Counted from the stretch's first letter, positions 44,826 through 56,160 are shown. The stretch: 64,000 bases of DNA from Phytoseiulus persimilis (GCA_037576195.1 CM075102.1:5270001-5334000), one strand, 5' to 3'. Notes: generated by a model not told the origin, from the sequence alone. Numbers and translations are program-made.

Positions 44826-46458
44826 GTCGAGGCGGGAGTCTGGTCGTGGAGCGCAACAACCGTGTGAGCTCGTGGGTGTTATGACGCTGCTCTTATGCTG
44901 TGAGCGCTACAACTCTCTCTCCAACGCGGCTTCGTGTCGCCCCAGACGATGCTCATCTGGATTTGAGGTACCGTTGGAATTCGTCGGAAACCGCAGCTTC
45001 CGTCGGGGCTGCGGCGTGGTTCCGAGAGACTCGGAGTTTGTTCCGGAGCTTAATTCTCTCGAATGAAGTCCCAGCACCACACAGACGGCTGAGAAATCGG
45101 TTGGGCTCGCTCTTCGCCCTCGTGAGAGACCAAAACTTGGGAGGATCCAAAACTGAACAGCAAACATTATCACTGTAGGCAGAAACCGCGGGCTTCGCGC
45201 AAATAGCGGGGCGCTGCCTCGAAGTCTCGAGCGGGACCCGCTCTCGCGGCGGAGGTTCCCGTTCGATCAAAGATAATCAACCACCGCCCGTCGAAGCTCC
45301 AACAGCCCTTGAGCCTTCTCTGCGGCCGGATAGGGTTTCGCTAGAGCCCCAGAGAACATGATTCTGACTCAACCGACGGCGACTGGGCTCAGAAGATCGT
45401 TGTAGAAGACGAAACGTTCTTCAGAAGAAGCAGGCTTCGGCTCTGCGACGGTTCACTGCGAATAACTTTGTCTTGAATAAACACAAGTGAACCACCGGAA
45501 TTCCAAGCTGATTGATCCATGTACATTGATAGAAGCAAAGGGCTTCCTCTTTTTGAGAAGGGCATCGAAAGCCGGTCAGATGTGCAGGCAAACGAGGATA
45601 GTGATCCGAAGTTAGAACGAAATGTTTTGGAATAGACAACACATTGACGGCAGGTGATAAGAGTGGGCATCTTCGAAGGTTCGATGGGAAAACAAATCTC
45701 AGGTGGATTCAGTGGATAACGTCTCCAAAACCAACGGGGTTGTGATCCCTGATGACACGCGGACACAGACGCTCCTCAAGAATCGTGAACCGTACTCGGG
45801 GAGCCGGAGAGGCTGGGTTGCCTCGGAATACCACGAAATACGAAATCTTCCCCTGGCACATGTCAAGTCAGCTCACCAAGGTCGAATGGGAGATATCAGG
45901 CTTCTCCGGGGAGCTTCCGAGATGAGAGCAAACCTCTACAGTCTCTCACATCCGACAGCTTTTAACCCCTCTACTCCTTGAGAATCTCTCGCTATGTTCG
46001 GCTCTCTCTCTCGATTGTCCACCAGCAACACATGAGCGATGGCGGTTGTCGGACATCTCAGAGCATCTCGTGGTGCTTTGAGACTCCGGATCATTCTTGC
46101 TCTGTTATTCGCCTAAGCAAAGTCGAAACTCAACGGATGAGTGCGTTTTGCCCGACTTGACGCGTTCAGTCCATCGGGAGTTCGCTCTGGGGAACCTCCT
46201 CATCTTAGCGATGGATCCTGCCGCTTCGATAGAATAAGTTTTCGGCTCGTCCGTGAAAGCTAAATTGGTGAGAATCAATGTCGCTAGACTTTCATCATGT
46301 TACCATTCTCCAACATCATCATCGGCCACCCTTCACAGAGAACCGGGAAGAGCCCTCTGGAAATTCTGAGGGATGCCGCTTCGATCACGGAGAACTCGAA
46401 AATGTAGTACTTCGGGGAATTCCAGGAGAGAGCATGAGTGGATTTACTGCTATCTGGA
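44826..46458. other. Interval between nanos copy II and the acidic gene
   Basis: Parallels 3411-5087 and 60615-62086. No gene recognised. The part nearest nanos should hold its promoter, but no core motif is convincing. Confidence 0.5.
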
Positions 46459-46464
46459 TTTATT
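46459..46464 (-). promoter_or_regulatory. Polyadenylation signal of acidic gene, copy 1
   Basis: AATAAA on the minus strand, about 95 nt past the stop; present at 49397-49402 and 62087-62092 for the other copies. Confidence 0.55.
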
Positions 46465-46556
46465 CCTGACATAGACAGAGGTATCTTCACTGATATGGAA
46501 TATCCCTTATGAATCTTCCAAATTCCAAGTCTTCACATTCATTAGGACTCTTTGGA

Positions 46557-46913
46557 TCAGAATTCTTCGTCCATCGGTTCGGCCAAGTCCTCCGCGGGCT
46601 TATCGTCTTCGGAGGTTGGCGGTGTCGGGAACATTTCCCTAAGCCTCTCCTCTAGATCCTTCTCGTAATCTTCTTCCATATTCTACTCTTGATATTCCTC
46701 GTGATCCTCCTCTGGATATTCCTCGTGATCTCCCTCGGTATATTCCTCCTCCAGGATGTCTCCCATAACGAAGTCTTCGAAATCAAGATCGGAACCATCG
46801 GAATCTTCGTCATCACTCGATGGCGGAGGCGAAATAATGTCGTCGCGATGGTCAATGTAAAGGTTGACCACAACGAAGATCTCTCGTACATTTTTGACAC
46901 CTCCGAAGTTCAT
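46557..46913 (-). pseudogene. Acidic small-protein gene, copy 1 (nonsense)
   Basis: One frame of 119 codons from ATG (46913) to TGA, interrupted by TAG at 46683-46685 after codon 76. The protein starts MNFGGVKNVREI, has a hydrophobic stretch (FVVVNLYI), an SPPPSSDDEDSD phosphosite-like motif, a long Glu/Asp run and a conserved end (EMFPTPPTS, AEPMDE-F). The end after the stop is still conserved in frame, so the nonsense change is recent. Relative to copies 2 and 3, length differences are multiples of three. Confidence 0.65.
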
Positions 46914-47824
46914 GACTGAGCTGAGTGATCCGAGGGCTTGTGATGGAATTCCGCAATGGACCGTGGGAGCACTGAGCGAAGGGCTTTCAACCTCCCGAAG
47001 ACACGGGAACGAGCGAGAATGATATCGAAGCATTCGTTGGATCGTTCTCAAAGGCCCGGAACCCCCGAGTGTCCCCTGTCCACCGCACCGACTTCAAGGT
47101 ACCGCGTTTATCATAGAGAGCGAGCTCGAAGCTGCAGTAGCGTACTTCAGCAGACCGTGCGTGCTCGGGTATGCCTGATTTCTTTCCGCTTCCATATTTT
47201 CCGCTCTAAACTTGTTCCGAACGACTTCACCGAGGCTCGTATCGGAGAGGCGCTTCCAGTACTCGGGGCGACGAGGGATCGCGAGAGGAAGCTTTCACAC
47301 TGGTCATGGTTTCGCACCCTCTCTGGCTCCCAGCTTCCGCAGTTGTGCGGAGCTACTTATGTTCAGGATCTCTTCGCATGTACTCTATTACGTCAGAGTA
47401 GTTTGCTCACTGACATCGGCTGCAGCAGAACACCTGTTCGTGTCGCCGATTCTCGTTAGGCACGGATGGAGCGGAAAATACAGCTGGAGAGCCCCAGGAC
47501 TACCTTTTCGACGTTTCGTCGACACCTCGAACTTTCTTGAAGATATCTTCACAGCAGCGCATTCATCGGAGCATGAACGATGGATGATGATACGAAGGCA
47601 TGAATATCACGAGCCTCGATGAGTTTGCCAGGAGGTCAATTAGTTTCCTCCGTGCCAACTTGGGCGATCTTCTCAGGCCATGTGCCTCAGTGCGATATCA
47701 AACGGCATTGGGATGGTAGTGTCCCACTGAATTCTGTTTTTCTGTTGTCCAAGATGACACGTTCTTCCTGAGACATTCATGAGAAGAGAAGGAGCAGTTT
47801 ATTATGACTTGAGAACACTAGTTA
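46914..47824. other. Upstream flank of acidic gene, copy 1
   Basis: Parallels 62546-63465 and, in part, 49844-50430. The long plus-strand ORF (46956-47459) is not open in the other copies, so I do not call a gene. The acidic-gene promoter should lie in 46914-47300. Confidence 0.45.
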
Positions 47825-48157
47825 TTGAAACCTGTGATCCTAGGACACACACCTTCGGGATGTCGCATCACATTTGACGGAGACACATTGCCTGAGACGT
47901 TTGCCAAAGTTGACACACAGAAAACACATTTGCATCGAGGATCGCTTCCAAACGAAACTTACCGATTGTCTGGAATCTCGGTCGCTGCAAATCCAGACTT
48001 CTCCCTAACCTGTCGGAGGTATCGCGGACTCGAGGATTTCAAGGAACATCATCAGACGCCTACAGTCGGCGATTCGGATCAGCGCCGGGAGCTCAGATCT
48101 TCCGGCGCTCGAAATTGCCATCTCATCCGTTTCCCTGGGCTCCCAATCCTCCGTTGA
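47825..48157 (+). CDS. Hypothetical 110-residue protein, copy 1
   Basis: The plus-strand ORF starts MKPVI, with RITFDGDTLPETF, NETYRLSGISVAANP and FKEHHQT blocks. It is equally long (110 codons) at 63466-63798, with at least 15 replacements and no indels. Two intact copies hint at coding, but replacements are so frequent that neutral drift is equally possible. No family recognised; it could be one exon of a larger gene. Confidence 0.35.
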   Translation: MKPVILGHTPSGCRITFDGDTLPETFAKVDTQKTHLHRGSLPNETYRLSGISVAANPDFSLTCRRYRGLEDFKEHHQTPTVGDSDQRRELRSSGARNCHLIRFPGLPILR

Positions 48158-48780
48158 AGTTTGTGTCGCCACTTTACCTCGTTGGGTCCCTGCTTCCTCG
48201 CTGAGCTTTCGAACGAAACATAGTACTTCTCATACTGCAACGGGGCCGAGAATCGACCAGTAACAGTACTGCTGGTTAGCTCTCGTCATCCACCGGCTGG
48301 TGAGTCCCACCCTGGGCTCACGAGATCACGTCGCTGCGCCAAGCAAGCTGGTCACTCTCAAGAGCCCTGAACGTTCCAAACCTTCCGCCGTTCGGCTGTC
48401 TGCTTCTCCTCCTCTCTCGACTGATTTCACTGCTGAGCAGCCATGTTTTTTTCCGAGACAATGGCCTTCACTCCGTAACCTGCTATAGAAATCCAAGAGC
48501 GAACCGAGAAAGTGTGCGTGAGGTTCGTAGATTCCTGTGAGGATCGCGATGATTTAGTCGACTCCCGCGGACCGTCGATTCCCTGAGCAGTATTTCTGTC
48601 GATCGTCAGAGTGACTCTCGGAGAATGATTCTCCTATCATACCATGGGAGTCTACGGGCAGATATATGTGTTCCTAGCGGAGAACAGAGACGCGAAGCGC
48701 TCGAGCATGGTGCTCCATGCTGTGTTCGTTGGCCAGGTACCCAGTTACCAGATCTGATATGCAAGGAACCCTTCAAATAT
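48158..48780. other. Unassigned stretch
   Basis: The first part recurs at 63799-64000. No gene recognised. Confidence 0.4.
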
Positions 48781-49017
48781 CTACTTACGAGGAATCACAT
48801 CCATGTTTCTGGGAATCGGGGAAATAAAGCACTGCCCATCCATCGATTCTGCGGTTTGAGCTCGAGAGCTCACGAAGTATCCAGGAATCCCCTCGCCAGC
48901 TGATGGTGACCATGAACCACCGGGCGAACTCAATGCAGATGCAGCCCTCGTATTTTGATCACTTGGGCCCTGCTCGATCTTATTCGAAAAGTTTAAGCAT
49001 AAATGAAAAATGTACAT
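48781..49017 (-). CDS. Hypothetical protein with MD..I.IPR..V block, paralogue
   Basis: A 78-codon minus-strand ORF whose C-terminal third (YFVSS......MDGQCFISPIPRNMDV) aligns with the ORF at 41790-42152. The N-terminal half (SPGGSW...) does not. Probably a fragment of the same unknown gene family. Confidence 0.3.
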   Translation of the reverse strand: MYIFHLCLNFSNKIEQGPSDQNTRAASALSSPGGSWSPSAGEGIPGYFVSSRAQTAESMDGQCFISPIPRNMDVIPRK

Positions 49018-49495
49018 CTCATCTCGCTCTGTAAACTTCCAGGCGGCTCAATCTTCCATTTGGAATGTGTGCTCCTTGTGTGACATGGATGTAATGTGCT
49101 AGACTCTTAGCGCTGGGGCCTATGCTTACGCCACAGATGGATCTCTCCGCTCTGGTCGATGGGGTTTTCGGTTCGACCGTAGAAGCTCAATCAGCGAGAA
49201 CCGAGGTAGCTAGACTTTTATCATGCTACCGTTCTTCAACATCGACATCGGTTACCGTTCACAGAGGATTGGGGGGAGCCCTCAGGACATTCTGAGGGAT
49301 GCCACTCCTCTGACTGACGATTGGGGAGAACTCGAGAAAGTAGTCTCTTGAGGAACTCTAGGAGAAAGCATGAGTAGATTTACTGCGATATCTATATTTA
49401 TTCATGACACGGACAGAGATATCCTATACTGATTTGGGATATCTCTCATGAATCTTCAGAAGCCCAGATCTTAACAATCATCGGAACTTTTTGGA
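49018..49495. other. 3' flank of acidic gene, copy 2
   Basis: From about 49165 it parallels 46220-46556, including AATAAA on the minus strand at 49397-49402. No other gene. Confidence 0.5.
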
Positions 49496-49843
49496 TCAGA
49501 AATCCTCGTCCATCGGTTCGGCCTGGTCCTCCGCGGGCTCTTCGTCATCGGAGGTCGGCGGCGTCGGAAACATTTCCACAAGCCTCCTGTCCAGATCCTC
49601 TCCGTGATCTTCCTCTTGCTTCTCCCCGTTATCTCCCTCTTGCTCCTCCTCGTGATCTTCCTCCGGATCCTCCTCGGAATTCTCCTCCTCCGAGATGTCG
49701 CCCATATCGAAGTCTTCGATATCAAGATCGGAATCTTCCTCGTCACTCGATGGCGGAGGCGAAAGGATGGCGTGGGGATGGTCAACGTACAGGTTGAACA
49801 AAATGAAGAGATGTCGTATATTTTCGAAACCTCCGAAGTCCAT
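49496..49843 (-). CDS. Acidic small protein, copy 2 (intact)
   Basis: 115 codons, starting MDFGGFENIRHLF and ending AEPMDEDF. It shares with copies 1 and 3 the hydrophobic start, SPPPSSD-EDSD, the FDMGDI block, a Glu/Asp run and EMFPTPPTSDDEEPAED. The middle differs in length by whole codons only. The composition suggests a disordered, strongly negative protein, perhaps a chaperone- or chromatin-type partner, but no named family is recognised. AATAAA follows about 95 nt past the stop. This copy is a tandem duplicate of copy 1, 2.9 kb away, without an adjoining nanos. Confidence 0.6.
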   Translation of the reverse strand: MDFGGFENIRHLFILFNLYVDHPHAILSPPPSSDEEDSDLDIEDFDMGDISEEENSEEDPEEDHEEEQEGDNGEKQEEDHGEDLDRRLVEMFPTPPTSDDEEPAEDQAEPMDEDF

Positions 49844-50912
49844 GACTGAGCTGAGTGATCCGAGGGCTTGTGATGAGATTCAGCGATGGACCGTGAGAGC
49901 ACTGAGCAACGGGCTTTCAACTTACCGGAGACACAGGAATGCGCGAGAATGATATCGAAGCATTCAATGGATCGTTTCTAAGGGCTCAAAACCTCAGACT
50001 GTCCTCTCTCCACCACGCCGACTTCACGGCAGCGCCTCTCTCATAGAGAGCGAGTGCTTCAGCAGCAGGTGTGTTCTCGGGTATGTTTGATTTTGGCGGG
50101 TTCCGGTTTCAAGGCTGCAAGCTGGATGGGTTCAGCGCAATTTGAGGGTATGCGTCTTTGGAGAAATCCTGGTATCCAGTGATGTAGGCTTCCGCATTCT
50201 CTGCTGTAACGTTGTTCCGAACGACTTCGTCGACGCTCGTAGGGGGGAGGAGGTTCCAGTCTCTCGGGCGACGAGGGATCGCGAGAGGGAGCTTTCACTC
50301 AAGTCACGGTTTTTCACCCTTTCTGGCTCTCAGCTTCCCTGATTGTGGGGAGTTACGTATCTTAAGGATCTCTTCGCATGTTCTCCATAACATGAGTATA
50401 CATCGTTTCAGTCTGAACTCTGGCATGCGTTGAAATGATTATTATTGATAGAAGGATTTAGATGGGGGAGAGACTCCGGTCTCGGCAAGGAACGTTTTCT
50501 CAGGACCGATTATTCTCCGAGGTCCTCTGCTTTCCATGTGAGGACTTGTCGCCTCGAGTCATCTCCCTGAACACCTGACATCAGTTGCACTTTATTGGAA
50601 GCTCCTCCTGATCTCATGACTACCGATGGGAATCTGTGGAGTTGGATTCCGAGAATGAAGCAATTCGGTCTCGCTGAAGCTTCGAGGGAGGCCCCAGATT
50701 TCCGGCATTGTCTCAGGTTCACAATGCGACAACGCGGGGATGGGGAGCCAGCAGGCACATGATTTCCGCCGGGAATTCCCGGTTCGCGACTCCGGCATCA
50801 GACACCAGAAGATCGATTCGTTGGGATCGTTAACGTTGTTCTGATGATCCGTGAGGCGCGAGAGTTTCGATTGCCATGTGAGAGTTTCCGATATTCTGGG
50901 AGTCGATTCCGA
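49844..50912. other. Upstream flank of acidic gene copy 2 and unassigned stretch
   Basis: 49844-50430 parallels 46914-47400. 50431-50912 has no recognised content. No gene called. Confidence 0.45.
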
Positions 50913-53300
50913 TTTTTTGTTTTTTTTTGGAGTCTCCGAGGAGACTCCGTGGAAGGTGAAATGCTTTTACGGACTAACCCTGGGAAGGTAACCCAGGTGT
51001 TTCGGACTCAAAAGATAGAGGCTCCATAATACCGACCAAAACACCTCCTCGAACATCGCGAACGATGCGGGCGCCCGGAACTGGCGGATAACGCATTACT
51101 TCAGGCGCCCTAGGTCTTGTTAGCCCGAGGTGGGCTCACAGGTGGCGGCTGGTGGACTAATAGGAAGGCAGCGATGGTCCGGTCCTTGCGGGATATAATC
51201 GCTGATGTGTACTTGAGAACTGACTTCCAAGCCTCCTTGCTGACGCATAGCGCCTCTGAGGCAAGGGGAAGGCTAAGGGCAGGAAGAGCAGATAGCAGTC
51301 GGGAGCGGAGGTCAGCGTGGGCGGAGCACTCCTCAAAGGCGTGCGATGGTCTATCAATGGGGGCAGCCTCCGCTGTTAGGGTTGAGCAATGGAGTCAGGA
51401 GTTGGAGGGAACCTTTCCGATGGTTCGGAGGTAGCTCATGAAGGAGCCCGTCAGGAACTGAGCCAGCGGATAAGTTGAGTTGCCATGTGATGTCTCCAGC
51501 CATGTTTGTATGCTCGGGATGAGGGTCCTGGTCCAGTAACCCAGACTGCCCTCCTCGATACCCTCCCATCTGGACTGCCACTCCGCCACGAGCTCCTCGT
51601 AAGTTGCTATTTCAGGCTCCGGGTCGTCCAGGCTCGGCGACGGGTCCACTCATTGTAGCTGTAGGTGTCAGTGAGTTGTTTGACTTTGAGGTCACATGGG
51701 AGAGAACGCGCGAGCATCTGGAGCGCCACTGTGGAGACAGTGCGGTTCGATCGTGCTACCCGGATGGCATCTGCTCGCTGGGCACTGGCAAGTCATGTAT
51801 GCTTTTTCCATGGCCGAGCCCCAGATCGGAGCAGCATGTAGAAGGATGCTGTCAACGACGTGCGAGAGTATCCGACGACGGGAGTCCGACGCTCCTTCAA
51901 CACGTGGAAGGATTCTGGCAATTGCCATCTTATGTGCTTTTGAGGCAGCAAGGGTGATCTGCGGTCGGCTGGTGAGACCGGCATCCAGTATGTACCCAAG
52001 GTACTGAGCTGTTGATGTGATCGGGATACAGCACGCATCGAGCGTCACCGAGATGTTTGGCGGTCGTTTCATTCCATTGAGAAAGATCGCCACCGACTTA
52101 GCGGGTGACATTAGGAGGCCTCTGGGGCGCATCAAGTGGTTCGTCATTGCCAGCGACTCATTGGCACGTATCTGGAGCACGAGTGGGTCCGCATGCGTGA
52201 CGACAAGGGCGAGATCATCAGCAAAGGCGATGGGCGTTACATGAGGAGGGTAGCGGAGGCGTAGGACTCCATCGTATCCAATGTTCCACAGCGTCGGTCC
52301 AAGAACCGAGCCCTGTGGAACACCCGCGGAGCACGGGGAGTGAGTCCCACAGTAGGAATTGGATCGCTGAGAAAGGTAGCTCGAAAGTGTTCGGCGCAGG
52401 TATGGCGATATGCCACCCTCCTCGAGGCTGAGGTTGATGGCATCCCATGATAGGGAATTGAATGCATTCTTTACATCCAGGATGATCACGAGGCAGTGGT
52501 GGCGAGTCGGGAGGGGCCTTCCCAGCTGGGCCCGGGCGGTGCTGAGGACCTTGGCTATGGCCTGTCCAGTGGACATCTCAGCGCGGAATCCATGCTGGTT
52601 CTCTGACAGTACATCGTTTTGTTCCAACTTCGCAACAAGGCGGTGAAGGATAACGTGTTCTGCAGCTTTTGAGATTGAAGCCAGACAGCTGATGGGACGA
52701 AACGCGGAGGATCCCGCTGACGAGCCAGGCTTGGGGACTAGGACAAGTCTGGCCGTCTTCCACCCGACCGGCCATGTACCCGTTCGGAAGATGTGATTTA
52801 TCATATCGTCAAATACAGCTGGAAATTCGCGGATAAAGAGCTTCACTGCCTCACCCGGGACCATGTCAACCCCTGGTGCCTTGCGAGGCTCCAGCCTGCT
52901 CAGAAGGTATTTCCTGTCCCGTTTCCAAACAGGATCAAATTATCTTCGCAAAAGTTCGCTTCAGGATCGAGACGTGGAGTGCGCGGGGGGCTTCTATGAG
53001 GGAAGAGATCTGTTATGACACGGGCAGCGTCTGCCGGGTCAAGCGGGGGCTGGGGGCGAGTGAATTTGTTGGCCACGATCTTGTAGGCTCTGCAAGAAGG
53101 GTGCTGCCCCACGTTAAGGTCCTCAAGGAGCTGTCTCCAAGCGTTTGCTTTACTTTCGATTATCGTTTTACGCAGATGGGCCGCGGCGCAGCGGAACACC
53201 CGCTCGAGCAATTCCTGGTCCTCGGGCGGAGCCCGGGTACGTGAGCGCTGGTAAACACGCCTGGCTTTGAGACAGAGTCGACGAGATTCGGCCACCTCAA
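50913..53300 (-). mobile_element. R1-clade retrotransposon, copy B (5'-truncated)
   Basis: Reads right to left. The 3' end is at 50913 with an A-rich tail (T-run 50913-50928 on the plus strand), preceded by a perfect 9-bp hairpin (50929-50937 with 50940-50948). Coding sequence runs about 53300-51110. The 5' part (endonuclease, gag) is missing. Shares its 5' portion and right flank with copy A (5169-5930). Confidence 0.88.
51110..53300 (-). pseudogene. R1-clade RT coding region, copy B
   Basis: The order is the pre-RT linker (53290-52930); the RT in a 390-codon frame (52864-51692) with W..ARLVLVPKPG, FRPISCL, NQHGFRAE, motif A ILDVKNAFNSL, motif B GVPQGSVLGPTLWN, motif C FADD (about 52218) and AQYLGYIL; then the C-terminal domain in another frame (51649-51395) with YPLAQFLTG and a remnant HAFEEC finger, ending at a stop near 51112. 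Frameshifts near 52930, between 51650 and 51780, and near 51370 make it inactive. Motifs match the R1 element at 17688-22340 in type but not closely in sequence, so this is a different R1 family. Confidence 0.88.
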
Positions 53301-53360
53301 GGTGGGCTGATATCCGCGGGGGCTGATATCCAGCGAGAGTAGCAGAACGGAACCGGAAAA

Positions 53361-53633
53361 TCACGCTCGAGCCGAGGAGGGTACTCCCGCCGTGTGCTCC
53401 CGAAATGCTCCCGATCGGTCGGGTTTTTCGGATCTGTGTGTGTCAGCTCCCAATTGGAAGGACAGGACGGGGGCATTCTTCTGGATGCTAACATGAGGTT
53501 GGCAGATTTCTGCCTCAAAACGCTGCATGAGTTTAGATAATTCGTCCTTGTTCCGGGAATCTGGCTTCCCCGAATGTAGAAAGATTCGGCGACCGACAAT
53601 GGGAGATTCTGAATTGTACAACTCTGATTCCAA
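53361..53633 (-). CDS. Hypothetical 90-residue ORF in left arm, copy B
   Basis: Intact counterpart of 5991-6263 (MESELYNSE..., KLMQRFEAEICQPH). Same length, no indels. No family recognised. Confidence 0.3.
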   Translation of the reverse strand: MESELYNSESPIVGRRIFLHSGKPDSRNKDELSKLMQRFEAEICQPHVSIQKNAPVLSFQLGADTHRSEKPDRSGAFREHTAGVPSSARA

Positions 53634-53826
53634 CCAGATAGGTTGTGATCAGTAGGCCTACCAGAGACATGGAAAACGGCTGACGAAACTTTCCCCAAGG
53701 AGTCGCAGTTTGCGAGCTACATCGCCCCCAAAACCCTGGAATCGAGCATGGGTCAACCAAGCTCTGAAAATCGTTGTAAAAGATTCCTGGTAACTGGGCA
53801 TTCCCTGAAAATCGCGCCACGCGACG

Positions 53827-54570
53827 GTGGTGCCACCAAAGCTCTGGTTTCATTCGCATAGACAAGTTGTCTGCTCTCTGCGCGCAGTCTGTTCCTGTTC
53901 CGCGGGATTAGCTGAAGCTTTTGTGAGATCCCTGTTTGAAACTGGGAAAGTCGCTGAAGCAGTCACTGTGATGCCGAGCAGAGTCAATGCATTGGTGTCG
54001 CTGATCCAGTCCCAGTTAGATTCCTTGCATGTCGGCCCAAGCGCTCGAGAAGACGCCAGCGAGATCGGGAAGAAACTAGCGGTTGATATCGTGTAGACGG
54101 TGAAGGAGTTCGCGAACAAAAATCCCGCAGACTTCGAGGAGGTCGAGGACCTGTACGAGTCGAACGGCCATGACGGGGAGAACGAACTTCTCATCGAAGA
54201 CCTGGACATGGGAGGACCGCAAGAACTGTTCACGTTCGGGCGAATCTGTCGGATACTGGACTGCATCGGCCCTAACTCAAATTGTAAGTTCAAAGCAGTA
54301 GAGGACGATTTCCGACGTGTACGGCAACCGAACTACGGCGTGAGGTTCAGATTACATAGAGATCAAATGGAAACTCGGAGGGATCGGTTTATCGAGATAT
54401 CCGAGCATTGCATGGAGATGTTCGGCGTCCCGCGGGCAAATGGACTGATCATCCACGATCGGACCATGGCGGACCTCTGCTTCGCCACGACTCCAAGTCC
54501 TGTTCTGGCGTATTCAGTCAAATGTTCCGCTGTTCCGCTGCTGAGGATGTGCCTTTCGAAAATTACGTGA
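53827..54570 (+). pseudogene. Central ORF of inverted-repeat element, copy B
   Basis: Same frame as 6456-7124. Only one internal stop (TAG 54094-54096) separates the N-terminal part (SLFETGKVAEAV...) from the longer part (54100-54570, 156 codons) with EEVEDLYESNG, RICRILDCIGPNS and RFIEISEHCMEMF. After LIIHDRT it carries 25 extra codons (about 54466-54540) absent from copies A and C, inserted without breaking the frame. No domain recognised. Confidence 0.45.
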
Positions 54571-54892
54571 GCTGAACATGAGCGACTCCACGGCTAGTCA
54601 TTCTTGGATCTCCAAATCCGAAAATGCGCACAGAATCTCGTCTCGGAAAATTGTATATTAAATGAGAGCCTTGGTGGTGAGACCACTGTCGCGAGGCGCG
54701 ATTTTCAGGACATGGCCCGGTACCAGAAACCTCTCACAACGTTTTCAGCGCTATCGCAAATCCCACAGGCTGTCATAGTGGCCCACGCTAGATTTCAAGT
54801 TTCGAGGGTGCCATAGCTCACAAACGAGGGCCCATCAAAAAAGTTTCATCAGCCGTTCTTCATGTCTCTAGGACGCCTGCTGATCGCAATCT

Positions 54893-55102
54893 TTGTTTTC
54901 CGGCTGAACCTCTTAGCCAGCCCTCAGAAGTGTCCCGGGATCACCTTTCGGTATTGCTTCAGTAACACTCCCTATCGCCTCGCAAATCCCATTGTGGACG
55001 GTGGGCTTGGGTCTTAAGATGGTTCAGATTTGATTCTGATGTAAATTGAATCCTCTTTTTACCACATAAGAAATTTTTGTTGTCGGCCGGGGATCGAACC
55101 CG
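54893..55102 (-). mobile_element. tRNA-like SINE insertion (210 bp)
   Basis: Flanked by a perfect 15-bp duplication, TGCTGATCGCAATCT (54878-54892 and 55103-55117). On the minus strand it begins with GGGTTCGATCCCC (55089-55101), the B-box/T-arm sequence of a tRNA gene, and ends with an A-rich AAAACAAA. The A-box half is missing, so it looks 5'-truncated. The copy A arm lacks it. Confidence 0.7.
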
Positions 55103-55484
55103 TGCTGATCGCAATCTATCCGATTGATTACGGAGTTGTACAATTCAGAGCCTTTTCTCGTGAGCGCATCGATGAACTGGACTGACAGAACTTCATCTTC
55201 TTTCTCAAAGTCCAGAATGCTCCGGCGAAGTACGAAGACTGCCCTCACCAGCCCTCCGAACTCTGAACCGTTGATTCGAAGTTGCTCATTGATCCTGAGC
55301 TTCCGGTATCCTCGCCCGCGTTTGAGATTTGTGCCTTAAATTCGAGGTTCGTGTTCTTCTGAGTATCATTCTGCGAAAGAAGAGAAGGACCTCGACGATT
55401 CCGCCTGAAAACGCAATCTGTAGTTCAGGGAGTGTTCTAAAAGCGTGTGTGTCGGTAGAGAATCAGAGGACACCTTTCGTCATC

Positions 55485-55606
55485 ATGCCTTCCACCGATG
55501 GAGACAGGTACGGGCTCGAGAAAACCGATGGATCCAGCCGGAAGAGACGGGAGTGCAGCCCGGATCTCGAAAGCACGGACGTGAATCAACCGGGACCATC
55601 CTCCAG
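55485..55606 (+). CDS. Gene X first coding exon, copy B
   Basis: 122 nt, MPSTDGDRY..., SSRKRREC, ending CAG|GTGAGT. Intron 55607-55746 (140 bp) with TTCCAG acceptor. Residue changes from copy C are few (I/T, D/E) and conservative. The downstream spliced phase gives NLIKKRRRATRGE and then TAG. Confidence 0.5.
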
Positions 55607-55746
55607 GTGAGTGACGAGGGCTCGAGTCCATCTTCCCAGTTAATTTCCCGGGCTCCTGGACGCTCCCAGGGTCACTTCGTGTGAGTCTTCGTGTTATGTG
55701 TGATGGTTGGCTCGTTATAGTGAGGAAGATCGTCCTCGTGTTCCAG

Positions 55747-56160
55747 GAAGCCACCAGGCAATCTGATTAAGAAACGCAGGCGAGCCACCCGAGGGGAGGC
55801 ATAGCGTTGACGAAGAGCTGTATGGAACTCTGTGGCGCTTCTCTCGGGATCCCTCCGAAACGCATATCAAGACAATGGATGAATCTTCGAGGGACAAAAC
55901 ACTTCGAATTGTGTTGCTCTCGAGATGCTTTCAAAGACGGTCTGGAGTCCGAGGCTAATCCTTGACCTGACAACAGCATGAAGGGGTTGAGACCGTTGAC
56001 TGAATCATTGGTTCCAGAAATAAAGCAGCGCAGAAAAAGAAAACCTTTTTTGATGTACTCGACATTTCCTCTGAGCGAGGCTTCATAGCCCGGAGTCAGG
56101 CGAGCTCCGTTCGTCTTAGGGTCCCAGAGTAGCACGCCACGATGGCTTCCGGCTGTCGTC
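55747..56160 (+). pseudogene. Gene X downstream region, copy B
   Basis: Parallels 37177-37640 but lacks about 65 bp around 55918. Stops and frame shifts as in the other copies. Confidence 0.4.

Larger units (their letters stand above)
53360..55350. mobile_element. Inverted-repeat element, copy B (with SINE insertion)
   Basis: Left arm about 53370-53870, right arm about 54640-55350, interrupted by a 210-bp insertion (54893-55102). Best-preserved copy of the three. Confidence 0.55.

Noticed and set aside
46956-47459. 167-codon plus-strand ORF
   Set aside because: Not open in the 49.9 kb or 62.6 kb copies; Arg/Ser-rich composition suggests chance.
55089-55101. tRNA gene
   Set aside because: Only the B-box/T-arm half is present; no A-box, anticodon arm or acceptor pairing.
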